DNA of 64,000 nt, taken from NCBI RefSeq assembly GCF_964204645.1, contig NC_134027.1, forward strand, positions 23,176,485 through 23,240,484, in the 5' to 3' direction. Origin of the DNA: Tubulanus polymorphus. Its lineage: Eukaryota > Nemertea > Palaeonemertea > Tubulaniformes > Tubulanidae. Made by a program: the position numbers and the translations under genes. The stretch's first letter is position 1; the number at the start of each line of letters is the position of its first letter. Of this stretch, positions 46,661 through 59,271 are shown in pieces. Under the pieces are notes generated by a model that ran no database searches, was not told the origin of the DNA, and saw only the letters and a program-made list of their open reading frames with translations.

Positions 46661-47970
46661 GATGTTGCCCTACAAAAAAAACAAACCCCTTGTATAACAA
46701 ATAAGCGACGATCACATATATCAATTTAATCGCTAATTTCAACTAGGTTCAGTTTAAGTTTGAGTGGAACTTCGGCGAGCTTTAACTTGTCAAGTGAAAA
46801 TCAAAAAAGAGAACCAAGATATGCTTAAACTAGTTTTTTTTTTTGTTTTCAAGATTGTCCATCAATGACTATTGTATTCTGTATGGGGTCAAGCCCGGGT
46901 TAAGTTAAAGGGGGTCTTGTGAACAGTTTCAATGAGAATTTCAACTCTTTATATAACAACCGATTTGTTTTTAGTTTTAAATGCTATGGAATTTAAAAAA
47001 ATTAGTTTTCAAATTGTGCGCAAATAGTGGATTCTTATCATGTAAATCTATATTTTCCACGTTTAAGTGTGGCTTTTCTCCTGAAAGGTGTTGAATTTTG
47101 TAAAAGATAGCTTTCATTTTTTGGGGAAGAAACCATGTCCCTCCCAGATGGTATGAAACAACTACTATACCCTATGTATTACAATGCAAAATTTGTAACA
47201 AATCAAATCCTGTCGATCCTGTTTTCAATCGCTCGTGGTCAGTTTGGCACAAGTAGAAATTTGACTGGGTTTAAATGAGTCACGCTCCATATATCCCCAT
47301 TTCATGCTGCATTGTCATAATGCTCACGCTGTCAATCATTTTTTGTTGTTTTTCAGCCTTCGAACACACCCATTTGCGATCTCAATAAAGTTTGGCCTTA
47401 TATATTGTCTTCAACTCATGTTATGGGCCATTTCCTGTCGGAGGGTCTCGTTTTATGAAACACTGTATCCTAGATAGTTGGCATTCGGTTTTAGCCGAAA
47501 TCACACGATTCAGTCCGTGCAAAATTTACAAAATTTGCGAATGGACGATTCACATCGTTTTGTTTGAGCAATTGTTTAGTATATCGAGTTAGTGGTTAAC
47601 GTGTGGACTTGATGTGTAATAAGACACGGGCCAAATTTGACTCGGAACTGATTTAATGTTCCCACTAGGCCCTGGCCAAATCGTCTCCGGGCTAAGTGTC
47701 AAAGGGCAAGGCCTACTAGGGGATCATAAAACTTACTTCGGGACCCGCCCGCTCAGCTCAAAAAATAAATATACCCTATCGAATGAAACAAAAACACCGA
47801 CCGTCGACATATGACAATTACTGAATCACTGGGTCGGCTTCCATCGCTTTTTCATACACGTATCGCGGGAAATAAATCAAAATTTTTATCCTATGTACGC
47901 AAATGATAATTTTCTAATTCTGCGCAACTATATACATCCATACATAAAATACACTAAAGTCTACGCCTAC

Positions 47971-48054
47971 CTTGTTGCCTGGAGAGTCCTCAATGCAAGA
48001 ATTGAATACCGACTATACTAGGCCAGACGTTTTATTCATCACTATGGCAGGCTA
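47971..48054 (-). other. profilin A, 5'UTR exon (predicted, interrupted)
   Basis: The 3' end GGCAACAAG followed by donor GTAGGC is conserved in the three units (47971, 54143, 56276). In unit A the segment is cut at 48054 by the hAT-like element, which in the intact unit would be about 10 bases downstream of the start site expected from the TATA box. Confidence 0.6.
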
Positions 48055-48878
48055 CAGGGGCGGATCCCGGGGGATGTGTAGACAGTATTGGAAGACAATT
48101 GAAGGGCACCTTTCTGATCTTAGGGCACACCCAGTAAACAGGTCAATGCGAGCGCCGAAGGCGCGAAGTGCTTAGAGGGGGGTCAAATTTTGAAAATATG
48201 GTACCATTTAAAGGCTTTTAGAGGGCTTCTAGAGGCTAGCAGAGCAATCCAGAATAAACGAATTCGAGACAAGATTTCAACAGATGCGGATAAAAAATGA
48301 AGCTGGCGAACCCATGAAAGAATGGTTGTCGCCAACTTCGCCTAGTGCCCCTATAATCTTTAAAGTGCCCCTTAACAATTATACAGAATACGGCTAAGTG
48401 CCCCTTCATTGTTAACAATCGGCAAAAATTGCCTCGTCTTCACATTCATCCTCATGTCGTGTGCCATCTTCCAAACCAAAAGTGCCCGTAAAATTTTAAA
48501 AATTAGGCAAAAAAGTGCCCTTTTCTTCAACATTTTCCGCGTATAGTGCCCTCTTCTAAAGTACGAGTGCCCCTTTAGCCCTCCCTGAAAAGGCAAGGAC
48601 AAGGTGCCCTCATCTAAAGCATGAGTGCCCCTTGCAAAAGGAAAGTGCCCTATTTAATTTATCATGATTAAAGGCTTTACAAATATGATTATCTCTCCTC
48701 ACTTTCTCGGCAGCAGTATTTACCGATTAATTTTATAATTATGCCCGGATTACGGACACGGAATTAGCGGTTGCTGAAATAATGCCGTCAAAATTATTGC
48801 CGGTGAAATTTCAAAGGGCACTTAACAATTCTAGACCGTATTGGGCAATACGGCTAATACGGTCTGGATCCGCCCCTG
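48055..48878. mobile_element. hAT-like non-autonomous element in the profilin A promoter
   Basis: 824 bases, from CAGGGGCGGATCC to GGATCCGCCCCTG. The flanks carry GGCTA twice, while the paralogous site at 54222-54226 has it once, so boundaries and a 5-bp duplication are clear. The interior has many AGTGCCCCTT/AAGGGGCACT-type repeats and no transposase frame. Confidence 0.85.
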
Positions 48879-48914
48879 GGCTATTGAGAGAGAACTGGTT
48901 CGGCCCGAACAACG

Positions 48915-48930
48915 CGCCGTATATAGACAA
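48915..48930 (-). promoter_or_regulatory. TATA box of the profilin promoter, unit A (displaced)
   Basis: TATATA at 48920-48925 in a GC-rich surrounding (GGCGCGTTGTTCGGG on the minus strand). The same element at 54263-54268 stands about 120 bases from the 5'UTR donor; here the 824-bp insertion separates it from the exon. Confidence 0.55.
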
Positions 48931-49753
48931 GCGAGCCTGACATCACCTCCGTGTTATGTTGTTATGTACGTATATAAAAGCAAGAGCCGATCAATACAAG
49001 CGATTCAAACTAGGACGCCCATTTTAATATGAACTCACTATACGTTCAACGCTACACTACACGCCGTGTACTGCGTATATGCAACTGGTTTCGTATTAGA
49101 ATATTTCTATGGAGTGATAACACAAATTTCGAAATATTCTTTTAATGCAAGCGTAAATTCAGAACAATTTATATTTAAGTATATAGATAAGCCATGCGGT
49201 CCAAAACAAAGGGGTTGCCGGAGTCCCAACACTGTGTCACGTCTACGAAATAAAGGGTTGAAGATTTCCAATTGATTGATTTTTTTAGTTTTCAATTGTG
49301 TCCAAATGTAATCATTATTTTGACGCTACGACCCTTACATTATTGCATATTGATACGCTTCAAGGTTTAATTCTATCGCACTATTGTTTGTGGAACATAG
49401 CGAGTGCAAGGCAAGGACATCGATCGTCTCTCAAAAGGAACTACCCAGACTAAAATTTCCACGAGTCAGAAATCTACAGAGAGGAAAATCTATTATCTAG
49501 ATACGTAGGCCTATAGTCGGAAATGCGATTATCTTATTTAGAATGATTGTCTCGAGGAGAAGAATAAACGCACATAAAAATCATTCCACAATTACTGACA
49601 AATTCTAGAATTGAGTGTGTCACTAATCATATTTTATTAGGGATATATTGGAAATAACGACATTTCTCTGTAACAAACGAATATTTGTATACGGTTTTAA
49701 TAATGACTGAATTAACGCATATAAATGTATCAATGTGTGGATACACCATGCAA

Positions 49754-50164
49754 TCACATGCCAAGTGATTCCAAATATTCTGAAATGACTGCCACCCCTT
49801 TATTCAGGTTGCCTTGCTGCGTCCCCTCCTTTCCAATTGCAATCACCACCGCTGTTTTAGACGTAACGGCTGTAACGTAGCCGTTATCTTTTTTCTTGGC
49901 GAGTACCATTTTATTCGTCGCATCGGCCCTCAGAAATTGAAATTTGATCCCGTTTACATGTACTCCACCAGACTGCAAAGGTGTTGCGTCTCGACCGTCG
50001 CAAGCGGCAACTATATTTTTGACATTCTCTGATTTCATATCTGTGATTGCCATTGTGTGGGCGTCCGAGGTCCAAGGTGTTCCATCTTTGCCTCCTATCC
50101 AAACTTTGTCCGCAGAACCACCAGCTTGGCCGGCTAAATTATCGATATAACTATCCCACGACAT
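49754..50164 (-). CDS. profilin B
   Basis: 136 residues, [20 protein letters not shown] to EYLESLGM, all profilin motifs present ([46 protein letters not shown]). A 5'UTR intron is indicated by ATCTTGTAG 12 bases before the ATG (exon start 50176). The matching 5'UTR exon is at 54143, so the intron is about 4 kb and holds the long-inverted-repeat element 50541-53603. An AATAAA signal on this strand is at about 49634. Nearly identical to profilin C except for residues 13-37. Confidence 0.95.
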   Translation of the reverse strand: MSWDSYIDNLAGQAGGSADKVWIGGKDGTPWTSDAHTMAITDMKSENVKNIVAACDGRDATPLQSGGVHVNGIKFQFLRADATNKMVLAKKKDNGYVTAVTSKTAVVIAIGKEGTQQGNLNKGVAVISEYLESLGM

Positions 50165-50540
50165 GACGTTTTGATACTACAAGATACAAAATACAAAACC
50201 TGTGTATAACATACATTTTCAATTGAACCATTCATTCAGGGTTCAATTCAAGTTAAGTTGAACCACAGTGCGCTTGGACGGTGTAAGTTGTAAGATTGTC
50301 GATTGGGTGAACCAAGATATATGCTTAGACTAGTTATGAATAGTTAGATTTTCCCGTAGAACGATTGCCCAACGATGGCTCCATTTATCCCCATTCCATG
50401 CTGCATTGTCATAATGCTCATGCTGTCAATCATTTTTTGTTGTTTTTCAGCCTTCGAACACACCCATTTGCGATCTCAATAAAGTTTGGCCTTATATATT
50501 GTCTTCAACTCATGTTATGGGCCATTTCCTGTCGTAAGGG

Positions 50541-53500
50541 TGTATGCGACAAATAAGGAAAATACAGTTAATTTCCCTGTTTTCGGCTTAAATTTGAAGT
50601 AGGTGAAAACCTGTTTTCTTTGAATTGATGCCACGGGAACCACTTAACCTCATTTTCAAGCCGGCTTAGAATTGGCGATGTCGGGTTATTATGTCATTGA
50701 TTTGCACAAAACGGACACCAGTATAATCAAATTCCAATCCTCGATGGCAAGCGTTTCCAAAAACCCAGCAACAGTGAGTTCCGGGAACTCATTTTGACGT
50801 GGAATGTCGGAATCGAAGCCTTCGATAATTTCCCGTCTTTCTAATGGCCCAATAGGGTCAAATACCGTGATTTACGGATCTGAGAGTTAACGCGGCATTA
50901 AAAATTCTAAACCTGCCAGGCAATCGAATTTAAAACAAGTAGAAAATAAAGAAAAACTCCTAAAAAAAACTATTCTATCTTATATATTACTATTGTTAAG
51001 TCCATTACATATAAACCTAAATTGAAACCTCATTAATCAGTGGGTTGCACTATACATCTTTTTATAATATATTATAACAATCGAAATCTTAAGTTCCAAA
51101 ACCTGGTACAAAGTTCCCGTAATTATAAAAGTTACAATTAATATAGGGAAGTTACTTTATCAAATTCTGATGCTTGATAGAGTGTAAAACATATTTGTAG
51201 AGTGTAAGCGCATTTATTTTCCAACCTCCTCAGTTTATATAAAACATCCCGTTAGGGAATTCCAGTTCAGTAAACAATTCCATTCAACCTTTAGCGTCGT
51301 CATTATATAGGCCTACTTTGAAATTCTGAAATAACTGAGCCATATTGACTGTATTTTCTGCTCTCGATTTCAACGAATAAATAGTCCGAAAGTTAATATT
51401 AACACATAGACTATGAAGGCACGCTATGGTTAACATAATATTGAAAACGAAAAGTCTATTGCGACACAGATTAAAATAATCGGTAATGAAAACTAGTGTA
51501 TGATAAATAGGGTCTGAAGTGCTGACTCCTACACCCTAAATTCTAGTAAAGAAATTTTTTTTTTCATGTGTCCAACCAGTATTTGATGAATCTATGCTAT
51601 TGAACCTACATAAAGATCGCATAGGAGACACTTTAGGTGATGGTCTCACTGTATAAACTATAGGGTTGCTAATGTTCACCTATTAATGACGATCGTTCAG
51701 CCGCTCTCAAGAGCTCTCAAGAATACTTAGTTTTAATCCATCCCAAAATAAATTGGGCCATTTGTATTGAAGCCCGTTACCTTATACAAAAACAAGAGCA
51801 TATCGCCATAGTTGCACCATGGGCTCGCTATAACAAAAACAACTGAGGAGGTCAATAGTCAACGGGATCCAATATTCGCTACTCTGCTTTAAAATTAAAA
51901 TGGACCTGCGAAAATCCGAACACATCTCTGCAGTTCGTTTCATGTCTTGCAAGAAAAAAGAAAAAAACTACACTCTCAAAAACGATGATGTCTAAAATGT
52001 GCAATGAACATATTTAGGCAAATACTGACCTTCAAATTCAAACATTGTATATATAGATTAATAATACAAAATACGATATACATCAATACACATAATTTAG
52101 TTATCGGGCCCATTGCAGGTCTACGTAATTTTCTGATAATATTTGAATGTGTATTTGTTAAGAAAAATGACGCATTAATACGGTTGTTGATTGATAAGCG
52201 TGAGTCTATCCGGGTAACGGGTAATAATCCACCATATGAAAATCTCGCCCTTCCAAATTGAATTTCATAACATGTTAATCGATGATTCTCATCTTGATTA
52301 AGAAAAACATATAATGATTTGACTATTTCTACTGAGCACTAGATGATCGACAGTAATCCCTTCAAAGTGAACTGAAAATGCTAGCGAGGCACAAGAATCA
52401 TTTTAAGGATTGACAACTTGAGGATATTTTGATTTGAGGAGTACGAGTTGTTGATTAGATTCGAAACTCAGCCCATAGAATTAGACCATTGGCTAATTAA
52501 GGTCACGTGAAAATGAATAATTTCTATTTAGCATTAATTCACTGATTTTACATACATATATTCCTCAACACCGTTGTGAAAAATATTAGGCCTATCCACG
52601 GGTTTCTAAAATGATCTATGATTAGAATTACTATTTCATAACCTTGTTTTGTTTATCGACTCTAGGTGACAGTGATCAAATGATAATTGAGAATAATAAA
52701 GAATATTGTTCCTGAAGTATACTTCAGAAACAATATTGTGCTTGGGGTATGTTTTTCGATTGAATTCGATAAATTCGCCATGTAAAACAAAAGCGATCAG
52801 ACCATTTTACTACCCCGATAATACGGATTTAGGCACGGGTATTTGTGCGGGCATCGCGATAGATTATTGTTGGAGATTTATATCAAAAGTCAAAGCACTT
52901 ATGCAGCATTGTAGTAAAGATTGACCGTTTATTTCCTGACGCCCATTATGGCCTACTGTTACAGTTACTTTATCAGAATTTCATAAAGTAACTTCCCTAT
53001 AATAATTGTGACTTTCATAATTACGGGAACTTTGTTTCAGGTTTTGGAACTTAAGATTTCGATTATCATAATATATCATAAAGATGATAGTGCACAACCC
53101 ACTGATTAATGAGGTTTCAATTTAGGTTTACATGTAATGGACTTAACAATAGTAATATATAAGATAGAATAGTTTTTTTAGGAGTTTTTCTTTATTTTCT
53201 ACTTGATTTAAATTCGATTGCCTGGCAGGTTTAGAATTTTTAATGCCGCGTTAACTCTCAGATCCGTAAATCACGGTATTTGACCCTATTTGGCCATTAG
53301 AAAGACGGGAAATTATCGAAGGCTTCGATTCCGACATTCCATGTCAAAATGCGTTCCCGGAACTCACTGTTGCTTGGTTTTTGGAAACGCTTACCATCGA
53401 GGATGGGAATTTGATTATACTGGTGTCCGTTTTGTGCAAATCAATGACATAATAACCCGACATCGCCAACTCTAAGCCGGCTTGAAAATGAGGTTAAGTG

Positions 53501-53603
53501 GTTCCCGTGGCATCAATTCAAAGAAAACAGGTTTTCACCTACTTCAAATTTAAGCCGAAAACAGGGAAATTAACTGTATTTTCCTTATTTGTTGCATACA
53601 TGC
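50541..53603. mobile_element. 3-kb long-terminal-inverted-repeat element in profilin B intron 1
   Basis: Left arm about 50541-51169 and right arm about 52967-53603 are inverted copies of roughly 630 bases; ends read TATGCGACAAATAAGG and CCTTATTTGTTGCATA. The interior (about 1.8 kb) has no frame longer than about 85 codons and no transposase motif, so it is non-autonomous. The empty site is at 47435-47450 in unit A. The bases just outside (TCGTAAGGG left, TTCGGGGG right, TCGGAGGG in the empty site) allow a diverged 8-9-base target duplication. Long arms and such a duplication would suit a Mutator-like or Foldback-type element. Confidence 0.8.
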
Positions 53604-54142
53604 TTTCGGGGGTCTCGTTTTATGAAACACTGTATCCTAGATAGTTGGCATTCGGCTTTAGCCGAAATCACACGATTCAGTCCGTGCAAAATTTACAAAA
53701 TTTGTGAATGGATATACGACTCACATCGTTTTGTTTGAGCAAATGTTTAGTATATCGAGTTAGTGGTTAACGTGTGGACTTGATGTGTAATAAGACACGG
53801 GCCAAATTTGACTCGGAACTGATTTAATGTTCCCACTTGGCCCGGGCCAAATCGTCTCCGGGCTAAGTGTCAAAGGGCACGGCCTACTAGGGGTTCATAA
53901 AACTTACTTCGGGACCCGCCCGCGCAGCTCAAAAAATAAATATACCCTATCGAATGAAACAAAAACACCGACCATCGACATATGACAATTTACTGAATCA
54001 CTGGGTCGGCTTCCATCGCTTTTTCATACACGTATCGCGGGAAATAAATCAAAATTTTTATCCTATGTACGCAAATGATAATTTTCTAATTCTGCGCAAC
54101 TATATACATCCATACATAGAATACACTAAAGTCTACGCCTAC

Positions 54143-54235
54143 CTTGTTGCCTGGAGAGTCCTCAATGCAAGAATGGAATACCGACTATACTAGGCCAGAC
54201 GTTTTATTCATCACTATGGCAGGCTATTGAGAGAG
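54143..54235 (-). other. profilin B, 5'UTR exon (predicted, intact)
   Basis: Bounded by donor GTAGGC at its 3' end (54142 and below) and by a start site expected about 30 bases from the TATA box at 54263-54268. Non-coding; joins to 50176. Confidence 0.55.
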
Positions 54236-54254
54236 AACTGGTTCGGCCCGAACA

Positions 54255-54275
54255 ACGCGCCGTATATAGACAAGC
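54255..54275 (-). promoter_or_regulatory. TATA box of the profilin B promoter
   Basis: TCTATATACGGCGCG on the minus strand, identical in unit A. It is the only uninterrupted promoter-to-exon arrangement among the three genes. Confidence 0.55.
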
Positions 54276-55085
54276 GAGCCTGACATCACCTCCGTGTTGT
54301 GTTGTTATGTACGTATATAAAAGCAAGAGCCGATCAATACAAGCGATTCAAACTAGGACGCCCATTTTAATATGAACTCTCTATACGTTCAACGCTACAC
54401 TACACGCCGTGTACTGCGTATATGCAACTGGTTTCGTACTAGAATATTTCTATGGAGTGAAAACACAAATTTCGAAATATTCTTTTAATGCAAGCGTAAA
54501 TTATGAACAATTTATATCTAAGTATATATTTAAGCCATGCGGTCCAAAACAAAGGGGTTGCCGGAGTCCCAACACTGTGTCACGTCTACGAAATAAAGGA
54601 TTGAAGATTTCCAATTGATTGATTTTTTTAGTTTTCAATTGTGTCCAAATGTAATCATTATTTTGACGCTACGACCCTTACATTATTGCATATTGTAACG
54701 CTTCAAGGTATAGTTCTATCGCACTTTTGTTTGTGGAACATAGCGAGTGCAAGGCAAGGACATCGATCGTCTCTCAAAGGAACTACCCAGACTAAAATTT
54801 CCACGAGTCAGAAATCAACAGAGAGGAAAATCTATTATCTAGGTACGTAGGCCTATAGTCGGAAATGCGATTATCTTATTTAGAATGATTGTCTCGTGGA
54901 GATGAATAAACGCACATAAAAATCATTCCACACTGACAAATTTGAATTGAGTGTCTCACTATATTTTATTAGGGATATATTGGAAATAACGACATTGCTC
55001 TGTAACAAACGAATATTTGTATACGGTTTTAATAATGACTGAATTAACGCATATAAATGTATCAATGTGTGGATACACCATGCAA

Positions 55086-55496
55086 TCACATGCCAAGTGA
55101 TTCCAAATATTCTGAAATGACTGCCACCCCTTTATTCAGGTTGCCTTGCTGCGTCCCCTCCTTTCCAATTGCAATCACCACCGCTGTTTTAGACGTAACG
55201 GCTGTAACGTAGCCGTTATCTTTTTTCTTGGCGAGTACCATTTTATTCGTCGCATCGGCCCTCAGAAATTGAAATTTGATCCCGTTTACATGTACTCCAC
55301 CAGACTGCAAAGGTGTTGCGTCTCGACCGTCGCAAGCGGCAACTATATTTTTGACATTCTCTGATTTCATATCTGTGATAGCCATTGCGTGGGTGGCCGT
55401 GGTCCAAGGTGTTCCATCTTTGCCTCCTATCCAAACTTTGTCCGCAGAACCACTAGCATGGCCGGCTAAATTATCGATATAACTATCCCACGACAT
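55086..55496 (-). CDS. profilin C
   Basis: 136 residues starting at [20 protein letters not shown]; the frame is open 23 codons further upstream but the first Met there lies in the intron, and B and A fix the start. Acceptor TTGTAG at 55507-55508. Compared with profilin B, six amino-acid differences all fall in residues 13-37 (including TTATHA for TSDAHT), the other 110 or so are identical. The 5'UTR exon would end at 56276, but the sequence beyond 56361 no longer matches the promoter of units A and B. Confidence 0.95.
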   Translation of the reverse strand: MSWDSYIDNLAGHASGSADKVWIGGKDGTPWTTATHAMAITDMKSENVKNIVAACDGRDATPLQSGGVHVNGIKFQFLRADATNKMVLAKKKDNGYVTAVTSKTAVVIAIGKEGTQQGNLNKGVAVISEYLESLGM

Positions 55497-56275
55497 GACG
55501 TTGATACTACAAGATACAAAATACAAAACCTGTGTATAACATACATTTTCAATTGAATCACTCATTCAGGGTTCAATTCAAGTTAAGTTGAACCACAGTG
55601 CGCTTGGACGGTGTAAGTTGTAAGATTGTGGATTGGGTGAACCAAGATATATGCTTAGACTAGTTATGAATCGTTAGATTGTCCCGTAGAACGATTGCCG
55701 AGGTGAATTAAACGGGGACTTGTGTCCGGTTTTTATAAGGATACAATCAACTCTTGTATGAAAATCGATTTATTTCTTATTCTAGATTTTTGAATTAAAA
55801 GATTTGTTTCGAGATGTTTATTACGTATTACCTGTACAACGTATTAAGTAGATTTTCATCGTATGAATCGATATTCCCCACGTTTGAGTTTTGGCTATTC
55901 CTACCAAAACGTGTTGAATTTTGTCAAAAGTAGCTGTTGTTAAATTACTCCCGCATGAAGCTACTATCCCAAGTATGTATCCCAGATATTTGCCATTAGA
56001 ATATGTTATCAAACCTTTGGCCAACTGGGGATGGTTAAACTCAAGACAGGGACCCCGCCTCCCCACCCCCGCCCCAAGTAACTACAACAAAGAAAGAAAT
56101 ATCCACCGTCGACATATGGCAATTAACTGAATCTATAGATTGGCTTCTATCACTCTAAGTGTCGAGACTGAGGAGATTTATCGAAATGCTATCAAATGTA
56201 CGAATATTCATTCATTTTCTAGGCAATATATACAGCACACATTGCTACGCGTATGCTAAGTCTACATATACCTAC

Positions 56276-56361
56276 CTTGTTGCCTGGTCAGTTGTCAACG
56301 CAAGAATGGAATACCGACTGTATTAGGCCAGACGTTTCATTCATTACTATGGCAGGCTATT
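56276..56361 (-). other. profilin C, 5'UTR exon (predicted, promoter side replaced)
   Basis: Donor GGCAACAAG/GTAGG conserved. Similarity to units A and B stops after GGCTATT at 56361, within two bases of the place where the hAT-like element entered unit A. The continuing ancestral promoter sequence reappears only at 59272. Confidence 0.5.
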
Positions 56362-56466
56362 CATACATGTCACGTGCGGTCAGTGTAGCGGTCAGTCTTC
56401 GTTTTGGGGTGTGCGAGTTGAGGCTAGTCCAGTAGAGCGCTCTCCTGAAATACTTCCGGTGCTTTA

Positions 56467-56468
<2 letters not shown>

Positions 56469-56501
<33 letters not shown>
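56469..56501. repeat. (TAA)n microsatellite
   Basis: About eleven TAA units. Confidence 0.95.
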
Positions 56502-56502
<1 letters not shown>

Positions 56503-57237
56503 TTTATTTCTTATATATTCTTAATAATAATCTATGCGCTGTACAAAGGGTTAATTCATTTACATAAAATCAAGAACTTCAAAAGCATATGATAAAACAG
56601 CAGGAGCAAAGACACGGTAAAATAGCTTAAAACATATAAGTCCTTTTAAAAAGGTACGTTTTTAAATTTGACTTAAAACATTGCACTGATGGACTAAGCC
56701 TTACAGCTCTCCGATTAATTTCAAGATGTTTCTTATTTTTTTACTCGGCAGAAGCTGGTATCCATGAATTACTCTCGTGACCAACTCCACGACATTCGGG
56801 GAAGACCGACAACAAAACTCGGAAGCTGATTCGCTCACCAAGCCGCAGAAATAAACATCCTAACAACCCAGGGTCGAACTTAGCCTAGAGTTGCCCTGGT
56901 CCACAAACACGTGAATATTAGACACTCGACTATAGATCCATGAAGGATTTTTACTCGTTTCCAAATTTCCAATCCAGAATTTTACCTATTGATCTGAGAC
57001 ATAAACTTGAAAGATTATCAAGGTTAACGGACATCAAACACAAAAACGACACACAACTGAACCAGTTATCAACGCTAATTGACATTAATTCTTACTACGA
57101 GATATGCCCCTTCATGCCTTCCTAAAACAGCCGAGTTTGATGTATTAAATAAATTTGATGTATTTAGATAAAACAATCCAGTTTTGTAGAAGGACTATGA
57201 ATGCATGTATTTCCTTTTGCTGGATAATATTCTTCAG

Positions 57238-57352
57238 GGTCCAGGTCCGCAGTTCCGAGTTAAGATTTAACTCTTAAGTTAACTCATTGAAAATGAACTA
57301 ACTCTATCTCACAGTTGACACTAACTCGCAACTGTGGAACTGGGTCCAGTAC
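57238..57352. mobile_element. 115-bp MITE with GGGTCCAG termini
   Basis: GGGTCCAGGTCCGCAGTTCC and GAGTTAAGATT on the left are mirrored by TAACTCGCAACTG and TGGAACTGGGTCC on the right. The right terminus is the likely source motif of the SLC10 intron minisatellite; a partial relative is at 6428-6455. Confidence 0.7.
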
Positions 57353-58815
57353 ATTAGTCTCTATTGATACTTTTCAATCATCACTTTATAGATACATAAT
57401 GTGTTCGTGATATTTTCACGTTTTGTCATGATATAATCTATTAGTTGTCTTTGTTTTTTTTTTAATGTAACTCTTGAGAGTTATAACAAGCATCAGCTTT
57501 CTTTGTATCGTCCTCGCTGGCCTGTACTTACATTTCAAATTCCATCCATTATATTCAGATGTAACATCAGAAACTAGCATGTTTAGTCACAATTTTATGA
57601 GTATACGTAGTAAAAAGAATAACAGCAAAAAAGATATCTAATGATGATAAGATGATAACAGTTCAAAGGAGGAGGACCTTTAAAATGATAAGTGTCCATT
57701 GAGAGACCGTTCTTTTAGAGTAGGACAAATGATAGAATCAGTCCTATAGAAAGACCATTAAAGTGTTGAAATCCGAAGTCCAGTGTGTAAAAGAGAGTGA
57801 CGAATTCGGGATCGACTGTATTTGTGTGGGGCGATTTGAAGCTCATCCAAATCCAAAAGCTAAAATCAGTTTTTCCAGTGCATCGTCGACCCTATACTTT
57901 GCTTATGGACTTCTCAAAAATTTGGATTTAAGGTTTTCCACGGTCTGAATTCATTTTGTGTTCCTTTGTGAAGGATCATTGCAAGCTTTGGTCATCGTTG
58001 GTGGCAAGTGATCTAGGGTCGACTGATTGCATTCTAGAAGATTTACTTTATAGATCTGGCCACATTCAAGTGCATTCATAAGAACCGGTTGTCTTTAAAA
58101 TCGACGTAGGCCTATATTGTACATTCTCGTTGCTCGTCCAAATGCCACAGGTTTCTTATAAAGACCTGTCCTTTATCACACTTGCATGGGGCTATTGAAC
58201 CAAAATTTTTTCTCTATCTATGAATGGTGTTAACTCTTTTTACCTGTATATGATATTCATATTTCATAGATTACGTCAGTTGTATACGTTAGACGTGTTA
58301 TGGGGCGCTCTGCAGCCTCCCGCCCACGCTATTTAATTACTCATTCTCTTCAGACATACGGGTATTCAATGATTTAGTAATTTTTGTCGGACTTGCAAAC
58401 GCTGGGTGGGTACGTGAGTGCAGGGACGGAGTAGGGTTTGGTGGCTGTTTATTGCAACGGGCGATTTACCGACCAAAGACATTTTATACAACATTAAGAG
58501 AATAGTCCTGGGCCACATATTTACTAAGATCTGCAGTCCGCGCCGGCGTGGCGGGGGAGGGGGGCAGTTGGGCTAGACTGGTTTCTCTTTCAGAAGGGAC
58601 CATTTTCATGGGTGCGCATCGAACCATTTCGGTAGTCATATTCCCCAATGAAACATTTTAATGTTATTTCGGTTATCGGGCGGGAAAGCCAGGCGTCGCA
58701 ACAGAGCTGACGCGGTGTGAGACAGCATTTCATAAATACACGCCCGCATGCGGGCCTCATAGTCGGTACTGCGCAGTGAATGATATTCAAATGTGATATC
58801 GAGAGAACTGAATGT

Positions 58816-59268
58816 AGGTAAATGTCCCTTAAAAAAATGTCCCCGCAAAAAATGTTCCTTAATGTAGAAAAAAATGTCCTAGTCTATCATTACTAATTTA
58901 GCAAATTTTCCCAAAAAAATAATTCATTGAGTGACAATGAGAATTATAGGCCTAGAATTTCGAGATTAATTAATTTCACGTGTTGAGAACATGTGAACTC
59001 ACTACATGAAACGTCAAATTTAAGAAGATTTTGAATTTATAATACAAATAATTAAATCAAGTAGAGCCATTTTTGCTATCAAATGTAAAATGGTAATTAA
59101 AATCTATTACCAAGTTGTATCTCTGGTGTTATTATGATGTGAAATTAACTTCATTACCAAGTTAGTAATCATAGACTGGGACATTTTTTCCCGGGACATA
59201 TTTTACCTGGAACATTTTATCCGGGGACATATTTTCCGGGACATTTTTTCCCGGGACATTTTTACCGT
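58816..59268. repeat. foldback element with ATGTCCC terminal repeats
   Basis: The left end repeats AATGTCC(C)(T/G)NAAAAAA four times (58816-58885); the right end repeats CCGGGACATTTTT-like units six times in inverse orientation (59175-59268). Both outer ends read GGTAAA(AA)TGTCCC inward. GAGAGAACT occurs just outside both ends (58800 and 59276). Confidence 0.65.
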
Positions 59269-59271
59269 ATA

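Larger units (their letters stand above)
48879..50372. repeat. profilin tandem unit, copy B
   Basis: Matches 54222-55700 over about 1.48 kb with few differences (short deletions near 54930). It contains one promoter, the intergenic DNA and a profilin coding exon. Flanking DNA 47285-48054 likewise matches 50379-50534 plus 53607-54226. The locus therefore grew by tandem duplication. Confidence 0.9.
56362..58815. other. inserted or unrelated DNA splitting profilin unit C from the relic unit
   Basis: No gene recognised. Contains the microsatellite at 56469, a MITE at 57238 and mostly AT-rich DNA. Together with the foldback element it forms a 2.9-kb interruption of the profilin promoter region. 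Confidence 0.5.

Noticed and set aside
55497-55565. N-terminal extension of profilin C by 23 codons
   Set aside because: It lies across the conserved TTGTAG acceptor and intron; profilins A and B start at MSWDSY.
58600-58850. Overlapping minus-strand frames of 66-70 codons
   Set aside because: No family resemblance and they run into the ATGTCCC foldback repeat.
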